This document shows positions 1-4,781 of a stretch of 5,878 nucleotides of DNA, one piece after another. This DNA is from Dehalococcoidia bacterium CG2_30_46_9 (lineage in GTDB: Bacteria > Chloroflexota > Dehalococcoidia > GIF9 > AB-539-J10): the NCBI GenBank assembly GCA_001873005.1, contig MNYE01000121.1, positions 1 to 5,878 on the forward strand. The letters are read 5' to 3'. The position numbers and the translations under genes are program-made. The notes below the pieces were generated by a model. The model saw nothing but the letters and a program-made list of their open reading frames with translations, did not search any database and had not been told where the DNA came from. Every line of letters starts with the position of its first letter. Position 1 is the first letter of the stretch.

Positions 1-936
1 ATAGCCTGGATGCTCCTGGACGCTATTGAATACGTAACCAATACTGTTAAGAGGGGCATTAATGTTGATGAGTTTGCCTTCCGGATAACCTGGCTCCCGT
101 CTGTTAATCACATAAAGTTCTTCGAGGAAATTGCTAAGATTAGAGCGGCAAGAAAAATATGGGCTAATATTATGAAAGAAAGATTCGGGGCTAAAGACCC
201 CAAGTCTTGGTGTTTTAGAATCTATACCCGTGCCAATGGCTGGCACCAGACCAACCACAATATAGTTGTCAATGTGGCAAAGAACGCATTAAGCTCACTG
301 GCTGCAGTGCTTGCCGGAGCACAAGCTATAGACTGCTGCACCATGGATGAAGCCCTTGGCATCCCCAGCGACGAGGCAGAAAAAGTAGCCCTACGGACTC
401 TACAAGTAATAGCTCATGAAACGGGTGTGACCGATGTAGTGGATCCTCTCGGAGGCTCATACTACATTGAATGGCTTACCAAGGAGCTTGAGGAGAGAAT
501 ACTAGAAGAAATGAGGAGAGTGGAAAGCGAAGGAGGGATTGTAAAGGCGATAGAAAAAGGAAACCTTCAGGCGATGATGGCAAGAAATAGCCACGAATAT
601 TACAAAAAACTCGACAGGAAAGAGGAGCTCATTGTAGGCCTCAATATCTACACCGACGAGGAGATGGAGGAGCCTGAGAGGAATCTCTATTTTCCTGACC
701 CCATGGAGCAGGAGAAACAGACGAAAAAACTTGCCGAGCTTCGGGAAAAAAGAGATAACCGTAAAGTTAAAACAACCCTGGAGAGACTAAAAGAAGCTAC
801 TATGAGAGAAGAGGAGTCAGATTCTAACCTTATGTACCCTGTGGTCGAAGCCGTGAGGGCTCGGGCAACGCTTCAGGAGATATGTGATACTCTGAGGGAA
901 GTATTTGGAGAATATATCTCTCCCCCAGGATTATGA
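1..936 (+). CDS. Methylmalonyl-CoA-mutase-family large (catalytic) subunit, 5'-truncated by window edge
   Basis: This is the C-terminal 311 codons of the catalytic subunit of an adenosylcobalamin-dependent acyl-CoA mutase. The frame is open from base 1 (Ile-Ala-Trp before the first Met at 10), so the true start lies upstream. Family landmarks are RAARKIWA (about codons 48-55), a GW motif at 238-243, MDEALGIP (near 343-363) and DPLGGSYYIEWLT (about 442-480), followed by the usual helical linker ending in ELIVGLN. The protein stops without a B12 domain, which is encoded separately just downstream, as in HcmA/HcmB, IcmA/IcmB and archaeal mutases. Several positions conserved in methylmalonyl-CoA mutase differ: the stretch normally SGWSLTEQ reads NGWHQTNH, and the stretch before DEAL, normally SLHTN, reads AIDCC. 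Family assignment is firm; the substrate is unknown and probably not methylmalonyl-CoA. Residues that contact the acyl group in the N-terminal half are outside the window. Confidence 0.92.
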   Translation: MAWMLLDAIEYVTNTVKRGINVDEFAFRITWLPSVNHIKFFEEIAKIRAARKIWANIMKERFGAKDPKSWCFRIYTRANGWHQTNHNIVVNVAKNALSSLAAVLAGAQAIDCCTMDEALGIPSDEAEKVALRTLQVIAHETGVTDVVDPLGGSYYIEWLTKELEERILEEMRRVESEGGIVKAIEKGNLQAMMARNSHEYYKKLDRKEELIVGLNIYTDEEMEEPERNLYFPDPMEQEKQTKKLAELREKRDNRKVKTTLERLKEATMREEESDSNLMYPVVEAVRARATLQEICDTLREVFGEYISPPGL

Positions 937-945
937 AGAGGCAAG

Positions 946-1332
946 GTGGCCAAAAGAATTCTCATTGCTAAACCGGGCCTCGATGGGCACGATAGGGGAG
1001 CCAAGATTGTAGCCTTAACTCTGAGGGATGCTGGCTTCGAAGTCATATACACGGGACTTCATCAAACTCCGCAACAGATTGTCAAAACTGCTATTCAAGA
1101 AGATGTAGACGCCATAGGTTTAAGCAGCCTTTCTGGTAGCTATGCAGTGCTTATCCCTAAAGTTATGGAACTTCTCAAGAACGAGAAAGTTGACATCCCG
1201 GTTATTGCCGGTGGAGTGATACTACAAAAAGACGTCGCAAAGTTAAGGGAAGCAGGAGTAAAGGAAGTTTTTGGAGTAGGAACACCCCTGAGCAAAATCA
1301 CTGAATATTTTAAGCGGCTACTTTCAAAATGA
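946..1332 (+). CDS. Cobalamin-binding small subunit of acyl-CoA mutase
   Basis: This 128-residue protein is a stand-alone B12-binding domain that holds adenosylcobalamin for the mutase subunit encoded upstream. The signature D-x-H-x-x-G is present as D13-G-H15-D-R-G18; His15 should be the lower axial ligand of cobalt. The other two family motifs are S60-S-L62 (nucleotide-tail pocket) and G89-G90 in IPVIAGGVI. The length fits single-domain mutase small subunits of about 130-140 residues. The start is a GTG nine bases after the stop of the large subunit, with AAGAGG at 936-941 as a modest Shine-Dalgarno; the tight spacing implies cotranscription and coupled translation. Nothing appears missing. 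The fold and cofactor are secure; the acyl substrate depends on the divergent large subunit. Confidence 0.94.
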   Translation: MAKRILIAKPGLDGHDRGAKIVALTLRDAGFEVIYTGLHQTPQQIVKTAIQEDVDAIGLSSLSGSYAVLIPKVMELLKNEKVDIPVIAGGVILQKDVAKLREAGVKEVFGVGTPLSKITEYFKRLLSK

Positions 1333-1399
1333 ATATCACGTCATCTTGCAAGGCAGACTATGAGGTCTGTCCAACAAATCCGACAAAGAAGGGGTCGAG

Positions 1400-1427
1400 T
1401 TGACTGGACTATGATACTCAATATAAA
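1400..1427 (+). promoter_or_regulatory. Putative sigma70-type promoter for the desulforedoxin-like genes
   Basis: TTGACT (1400-1405) and TATAAA (1422-1427) are separated by 16 bases and each matches the -35/-10 consensus at five of six positions. Transcription would start near 1434, leaving a short leader with a strong Shine-Dalgarno (AAGGAGGT, 1448-1455) before the ATG at 1467. The site lies in the 134-base gap after the mutase small subunit, so the small genes could be expressed separately from the mutase. This is a consensus match only. Confidence 0.5.
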
Positions 1428-1466
1428 ATTGACCGCGAAAATAATCCAAGGAGGTTTAGATAGCAA

Positions 1467-1586
1467 ATGGCAAACCAAGTAGGCAAAAGATATATCTGTA
1501 AAAAGTGTAGTGCGGAGTTTATTGTTACCCGGCCTGGCGAGGGCACATTATCTTGCTGTGGTCAGCCAATGGAGCTGAAGAAGTAG
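1467..1586 (+). CDS. Desulforedoxin-like small iron protein, copy 1
   Basis: This 39-residue protein matches the desulforedoxin / desulfoferrodoxin N-terminal domain pattern: a short N-terminus ending in KRYIC, Cys11-x-x-Cys14, a GEG turn, then adjacent Cys30-Cys31 followed by GQPM. In this family the four cysteines bind one Fe in a rubredoxin-like site, usually in a homodimer; desulforedoxin of Desulfovibrio gigas is about the same length (36 residues). The ATG has a strong AAGGAGGT at 1448-1455 and a plausible promoter upstream. A hairpin begins immediately after the TAG stop. The gene is too short for standard ORF cut-offs and is easily missed. The likely role is electron transfer or oxygen/superoxide defence; a structural zinc site cannot be excluded from sequence. 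Its link to the mutase and CoA-transferase genes is positional only. Confidence 0.8.
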   Translation: MANQVGKRYICKKCSAEFIVTRPGEGTLSCCGQPMELKK

Positions 1587-1605
1587 CCCTGAACTTGTTT
1601 CAGGG
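1584..1605 (+). repeat. REP-like hairpin 1, after desulforedoxin copy 1
   Basis: CCCTGAA (1587-1593), loop CTTGT, TTCAGGG (1599-1605) make a perfect 7-bp stem directly after, and in the repeat unit including, the TAG stop codon. No T-run follows, so it is a poor intrinsic terminator. Its reverse complement differs from the hairpin at 1777-1795 by one base. It may protect the mRNA 3' end or be a dispersed REP-type palindrome. Confidence 0.7.
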
Positions 1606-1635
1606 AAATTTGAGTAATAACCGGAGGTAGTGCGC

Positions 1636-1776
1636 ATGAATCAACTAGGTAAAAGGTATCGCTGCGAGAAATGCGGCACTGAGGTGCTTTGCACCAAGGC
1701 TGGCGAAGGTGTAGCGTATTGCTGCGATCAAGAAATGACACCCCAAGAACCAAGACCTTTACCCTCTTCAGACTAG
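1636..1776 (+). CDS. Desulforedoxin-like small iron protein, copy 2
   Basis: This 46-residue paralogue of the preceding small gene shares the N-terminal GKRY block, Cys10-x-x-Cys13, the GEG turn and the adjacent pair Cys29-Cys30. About 18 of 38 aligned residues are identical by eye, so it is an old tandem duplicate and not a recent one. It differs in having an additional Cys19, CCDQEM in place of CCGQPM, and a proline-rich tail of about ten residues. GGAGGT at 1623-1628 lies seven bases before the ATG, which makes the start convincing. The TAG stop is the first three bases of a strong hairpin. The predicted role is a single-Fe rubredoxin-like electron carrier; the extra cysteine could permit a disulphide or altered metal site. 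A longer ORF on the opposite strand here has no family resemblance and is a shadow. Confidence 0.76.
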   Translation: MNQLGKRYRCEKCGTEVLCTKAGEGVAYCCDQEMTPQEPRPLPSSD

Positions 1777-1798
1777 CCCTGAATCAAGTTCAGGGCTA
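1774..1798 (+). repeat. REP-like hairpin 2, overlapping the stop of desulforedoxin copy 2
   Basis: TAGCCCTGAA (1774-1783), loop TCAAG, TTCAGGGCTA (1789-1798) form a perfect 10-bp stem with a 5-base loop. The same TAGCCCTGAA ten-mer occurs at 1584-1593 after copy 1, again starting with the stop codon. The loops are in opposite orientation (CTTGT versus TCAAG). The hairpin ends 11 bases before the TTG start of the next gene, where it could weaken read-through or stabilise the upstream message. There is no T-run. Confidence 0.72.
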
Positions 1799-1818
1799 GA
1801 TATTGTTCTTTGAACTTG
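1785..1818 (+). promoter_or_regulatory. Alternative stem that would cover the TTG start of the CoA-transferase gene
   Basis: CAAGTTCAGGG (1785-1795) can pair with CTTTGAACTTG (1808-1818) as an 11-bp RNA stem containing two G-U pairs, with a 12-base loop. It shares bases with the right arm of hairpin 2, so the two folds are mutually exclusive, and it buries the TTG at 1810-1812. No Shine-Dalgarno is visible upstream of that TTG. It could be a translation-control switch, or merely a third degenerate copy of the same palindrome. Confidence 0.3.
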
Positions 1819-3153
1819 CTAGAGGGGCTTCAAATCCTGGATCTAACTGACGAGAAAGCTGTTTTTTGTTCCAAGTTGCTAGCTGACCTTGGCGCTGAGG
1901 TCATCAAAATTGAGAGACCCGGTGGAGATTCCTCAAGGTGGCTAGGTCCCTTCTGGAAAAACTCACCGCACCCAGAAAGAAGCTTATCTTTTTGGTATAA
2001 CAATTCAAGTAAGCTCGGCATAACCCTGAACTTAGAGGTCAAAGAGGGACAGGATATATTTCGCCAATTAGTCAGTAAGACAGATGTAATAATCGAAACC
2101 TTTCCCCCAGAATATGCCAAGAAGCTCAAACTGGATTATCAAAGCTTAGTTGAAATAAATCAAAGACTCATTTTAGCTTCGATCACGGGCTTTGGGCAAA
2201 CTGGACCTTATCGACAATATAAATCCTGTGATATAGTCGCCTCAGCTACAGGCGGGCAAATGTATATCTGTGGTGCTCCTGATACTCCGCCGCTGAAACC
2301 CTATGGCGAACAATCTTACTTCGTAGCTTCCCTCTTTGCCGCTATTGGCATTCTGGTAGCCCTGCGTGAGCGGCATCAGAGCGGCAAAGGTCAGCATATT
2401 GATATATCCTTGCAAGAAGCAGTAGCCGCAACGCTAGGGCACGTGTTTACCCGCTACTTCTACGATGGAGCAGTGTCCCAGAGACAGGGTTATTACGACC
2501 GGGACGGCTCCTTCTGTCTCTTACCCTGCCAGGATGGTTATATTTTTCTCACAATAGACAGGGAATGGGATATTCTGGTTAATCTGCTGGACAACGAGGG
2601 TATGGCTGAAGACTTAAAAGACAATAGATGGCAGGATAGCCAGTATCGGAGACAACACTTTGACCATGTTGTTGAGATGTTAACCCGATGGACAAAAAGA
2701 CATACCAGAGCCCAACTTTTCCTACTGGGACAATTAATGCGCCTACCCTGGGCGCCGGTGAACTCTTTGCCCGAAATGGTAAATAGTATCCAGCTTTCAG
2801 AACGTAACTACTTTGTTCCTGTGGAACACCCGGAGCTTGCTTCTAGCGAGGGACAGGGGAAAAGGAGGCCCTCCCGTCCCTTGCCAAATAAGGGGGGGTC
2901 GCTGGGTGGGCCTCCTCTCCCGGGAGGGGGCCCTCATCCGCCCAACCCAATATCTGTCGAGGGGCGCGAGGGACGTGAGGTAGGAGATAAGCTCTTGCGC
3001 TATCACTATCCTGGTGTTCCTTATGTCATGACAGGAAAGTATATGATGAGGAGAGCCCCTTTAATTGGTGAGCATAATACCCAGATATACCAGGGAAGGC
3101 TGGGGCTTAGCTCCGAAGACTTAAAAAGGCTTAAAGCTAATAAAGTTATCTAA
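1810..3153 (+). CDS. Family III (CaiB/BaiF) CoA-transferase, probable non-catalytic subunit with in-frame insertion
   Basis: This 447-residue protein is recognisable as a family III CoA-transferase by ADLGAEVIKIERPGGD near the N-terminus, ITGFGQTGPYR, SGKGQHIDIS (191-200) and RRAPLIGEHN (414-423). Aligned without gaps from GKGQ, the position of the catalytic Asp (Asp169 in Oxalobacter formyl-CoA transferase) is Tyr170 here, with Glu167 nearby; the N-terminal AGP motif is also absent (A17-V18-F19). It therefore probably cannot form the aspartyl-CoA intermediate alone. The next gene has both features, suggesting a heteromer like BbsEF or SmtAB. The protein is about 40 residues longer than usual because of a Gly/Pro-rich insertion at about 349-388 encoded by a palindromic element. 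The start is a TTG without a clear Shine-Dalgarno; no other start fits upstream (in-frame stop at 1780). An early pseudogene is the alternative reading, although the frame is intact. Confidence 0.85.
   Translation: MNLLEGLQILDLTDEKAVFCSKLLADLGAEVIKIERPGGDSSRWLGPFWKNSPHPERSLSFWYNNSSKLGITLNLEVKEGQDIFRQLVSKTDVIIETFPPEYAKKLKLDYQSLVEINQRLILASITGFGQTGPYRQYKSCDIVASATGGQMYICGAPDTPPLKPYGEQSYFVASLFAAIGILVALRERHQSGKGQHIDISLQEAVAATLGHVFTRYFYDGAVSQRQGYYDRDGSFCLLPCQDGYIFLTIDREWDILVNLLDNEGMAEDLKDNRWQDSQYRRQHFDHVVEMLTRWTKRHTRAQLFLLGQLMRLPWAPVNSLPEMVNSIQLSERNYFVPVEHPELASSEGQGKRRPSRPLPNKGGSLGGPPLPGGGPHPPNPISVEGREGREVGDKLLRYHYPGVPYVMTGKYMMRRAPLIGEHNTQIYQGRLGLSSEDLKRLKANKVI
2846..2974. mobile_element. GC-rich palindromic (RPE/MITE-like) element inserted in frame in the CoA-transferase gene
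   Basis: GCGAGGGAC occurs at 2846-2854 and again at 2966-2974, exactly 120 bases (40 codons) apart. Between them lies sequence clearly richer in G+C than its surroundings. It contains arms 2863-2875 and 2904-2916 that pair at 12 of 13 positions and a perfect CTCCCGGGAG palindrome at 2917-2926. Removing one 120-base unit leaves an uninterrupted reading frame and a family-like sequence: VEHPELASSEG joined to REVGDKLLRYHYPGVPY. The translated insert is low-complexity Gly/Pro/Arg. The direct repeat may be a target-site duplication or part of the element, because related GAGGGAC-type bases also occur inverted at about 2870-2883. It resembles Rickettsia palindromic elements in behaviour; no transposase is present. 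Confidence 0.72.
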
Positions 3154-3166
3154 CTTTGGCAGAGTA

Positions 3167-4402
3167 ATGAACAAAGAGGCACTACAAGGCATAAGGATTC
3201 TTGACTTCACCTGGCTTTTAGCTGGACCTTATGCCACGAGAACACTTGCCGATTTTGGCGCTGAAGTAATTAAAGTGCAGTCCGAGAAGACGGCGAGCGG
3301 AGCCGAGGACAATACTACAGGCTACTTTAATACCTGGAACCGAGGCAAATTAAGCATCACTCTAAATATGAGCCACCCCCAAGCCAGAAACATTGTTCTC
3401 AAGTTAGTCAAGATAAGCGATGTGGTGATAGAAAACTTTACCCCCAGGGTTATGCCAAACTGGGGACTGAGCTATAACAAATTGGCGGAGGTGAAGCCAG
3501 ACATAATTATGTTGAGCATGTCCGCAATGGGACAAACGGGACCATGGAGAGATTTTGCTGCTCTAGGACATACCATCCAGGCATTCTCAGGCATTACCTA
3601 TCTCACTTCCTTCCCTTACAAGATTGCTCCACCTTCACCTGGCAATGACGGAGGACAAACTGGACAAATTCTCCCTCTAGGTTTGGGTTATGCCTATGCT
3701 GATCCAGTGGCAGGGCTTTTCGCTGTGTTTACTGTCCTGGCTGCTTTGGAGTATCGCGATAAAATGGGACAAGGGCAGCATATAGATATTTCTGAATACG
3801 AGGCTTTTTGTTCCTCACTGGGGGTTGCTATCCTGGACCACACAGTTAATGATAATATCGCCAGTCCTCAAGGTAATAATCCTGGCCGCAGTCAAGCCGC
3901 TCCTTATGGATGCTATAGATGCCAAGGTGATGACCGCTGGTGTGTTATTGCTCTTTCTACGGAAGAAGAATGGCAAGCCTTTTGCCAGGTTCTAAGGTAC
4001 CCTGCCTGGAGTAAAGAGGAGCGATTTTCTAACTTTTCGGCACGGAAGAGGCATGTTCCTGAACTCGATAAGCTAATAGAAGAATGGACAATTAAACACA
4101 CTCCAGAGGAAGTGATGGGATTGCTTCAAGAAGCTGGCATTTCGGCAGGAGTAGTTGAGAATGTTAAGGATCTGGCTAACGACCCTCAGTTGATAGCCAG
4201 GAAATTTTTTCTTCAAATTGAGCATCCTGTATTGGGTAAAAGCGTTTCAGATAACACCCCCATAAAACTCTCTCGCACACCGGCTAGAATTCGTGGAGCA
4301 GCCCCTCTCCCGGGGCAAGATAACGACTATGTTTATCGGGGGCTCCTAGGCATGAGTGAAGAGGAAGTGTCTCGATATATTGCGGAGGGTGTAATATACT
4401 GA
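3167..4402 (+). CDS. Family III (CaiB/BaiF) CoA-transferase, catalytic subunit
   Basis: This 411-residue protein has the usual length and all main landmarks of a family III CoA-transferase, which moves CoA between acids through an aspartyl-CoA thioester. The N-terminus has the AGP motif (19-21) followed by TLADFGAEVIKV. The sequence YADPVAGLF places Asp179 exactly 22 residues before the Gly of the GQGQ turn, the spacing of catalytic Asp169 in formyl-CoA transferase, and HIDISEYEA follows. The C-terminal part contains IEHPVLGKSV and a PLPGQDN segment in the position of the usual LGEHN. The ATG lies 13 bases after the stop of the preceding CoA-transferase with only a weak GGCAGAG upstream, so the pair is probably cotranscribed and may form a heteromer like BbsEF. 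Substrates cannot be read from sequence; the mutase nearby suggests a dicarboxylic or branched organic acid. Confidence 0.9.
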   Translation: MNKEALQGIRILDFTWLLAGPYATRTLADFGAEVIKVQSEKTASGAEDNTTGYFNTWNRGKLSITLNMSHPQARNIVLKLVKISDVVIENFTPRVMPNWGLSYNKLAEVKPDIIMLSMSAMGQTGPWRDFAALGHTIQAFSGITYLTSFPYKIAPPSPGNDGGQTGQILPLGLGYAYADPVAGLFAVFTVLAALEYRDKMGQGQHIDISEYEAFCSSLGVAILDHTVNDNIASPQGNNPGRSQAAPYGCYRCQGDDRWCVIALSTEEEWQAFCQVLRYPAWSKEERFSNFSARKRHVPELDKLIEEWTIKHTPEEVMGLLQEAGISAGVVENVKDLANDPQLIARKFFLQIEHPVLGKSVSDNTPIKLSRTPARIRGAAPLPGQDNDYVYRGLLGMSEEEVSRYIAEGVIY

Positions 4403-4404
4403 GG

Positions 4405-4574
4405 AAATAAATCCTAAATCCTAACAAATATCAAAAATCAAAGATAAAAAATTAAAATTACAATTCAAAATGCAAAAAGGCTTTACTAAAATGATTTTTA
4501 AATTTTGCCCTGTCATTTTGCATTTTTACTTTTGTCTTTTGATGGATTTGGTGCTTAGTGCTTAGGATTTATTT
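4405..4574. repeat. AT-rich MITE-like element with 13-bp terminal inverted repeats
   Basis: AAATAAATCCTAA at 4405-4417 is perfectly inverted at 4562-4574, bounding 170 bases that begin two bases after the stop of the CoA-transferase. Inside, both halves are made of CAAAA/TTTTG-type words that form an imperfect long hairpin (ATGCAAAA near 4470 against TTTTGCAT near 4520). There is no coding frame and no transposase. It fills most of the gap between convergent genes and may act as a bidirectional terminator. AAAATTACAATTCAAAA (4454-4470) recurs with one change at 4623-4639 in the neighbouring repeat. Confidence 0.68.
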
Positions 4575-4602
4575 AAGGTACCGGGTGGGTCTGACAAAAT
4601 TA

Positions 4603-4683
4603 AAAATCAAACATCAAAAGTCAAAATTACAACTCAAAAATCAAAGGATTATTTTTGCTTTTTTCATTTTACTTTTTGATTTT
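4603..4683. repeat. Second, related AT-rich inverted repeat overlapping the MFS gene 3' end
   Basis: AAAATCAAA (4603-4611) is inverted at 4675-4683, and the interior again consists of TCAAAA-type words ending in T-rich blocks. It shares AAAATTACAAYTCAAAA with the element at 4405-4574. The right arm runs into the minus-strand MFS reading frame and encodes its last residues (SRKIKK), so the current stop codon at 4669-4671 is supplied by repeat sequence. The roughly 28 bases between the two elements (from 4575) include a GC-richer GGTACCGGGTGGG stretch with no recognised role. Confidence 0.55.
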
Positions 4684-4781
4684 CCTTGACGCACCTCCTT
4701 GAAAGTTGGCAACAAGGTGACTGCCACTATAAGCCGAAGTAACCCAGAGATAATAAATACCGTAAGAATTGTTGAACCACA
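4641..4781 (-). pseudogene. Out-of-frame C-terminal remnant (TM12 and tail) of the MFS transporter
   Basis: In the frame +1 to the MFS reading frame, the minus strand encodes GSTILTVFIISGLLRLIVA followed by VTLLPTFKEVRQGK, then a lysine/serine-rich repeat-encoded tail to a TGA at 4641-4643. A last helix followed by an FKEVR-type end is typical of the C-terminus of this MFS group, while the in-frame translation here resembles nothing. The section between L331 of the main frame and this remnant, roughly TM10-TM11, is missing. This points to a deletion whose length is not a multiple of three, or to a frameshift/assembly error at about 4781. Confidence 0.65.

Noticed and set aside
1352..1371. Hairpin GGCAGAC / GTCTGTCC after the mutase small subunit
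   Set aside because: It has only seven pairs including one G-U, a six-base loop and no T-run; too weak to call a terminator.
1333..1466. Possible cobalamin riboswitch in the gap after the B12-subunit gene
   Set aside because: The gap is 134 bases, too short for a typical full cobalamin riboswitch, shows no B12-box-like sequence, and lies downstream of the B12 gene.
1562..1753. Minus-strand frame of 63 codons
   Set aside because: It is antisense to desulforedoxin copy 2, whose Shine-Dalgarno and cysteine motif are much stronger evidence; the antisense product resembles nothing.
2797..3006. Minus-strand frame of 69 codons over the palindromic insertion
   Set aside because: The element is nearly palindromic and GC-rich, so open frames arise on both strands; there is no start signal or family resemblance.
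4420..4683. Repeated CAAAA-type words as a possible CRISPR array
   Set aside because: The words are short, irregularly spaced and degenerate, with no constant repeat length or unique spacers; inverted-repeat elements explain them better.
4666..4700. Strong AAGGAGGTGC on the minus strand near the MFS end as a Shine-Dalgarno for a downstream gene
   Set aside because: The ATG that follows leads to only a few lysine-rich codons in repeat sequence; the bases encode FKEVR of the MFS C-terminus in the +1 frame.
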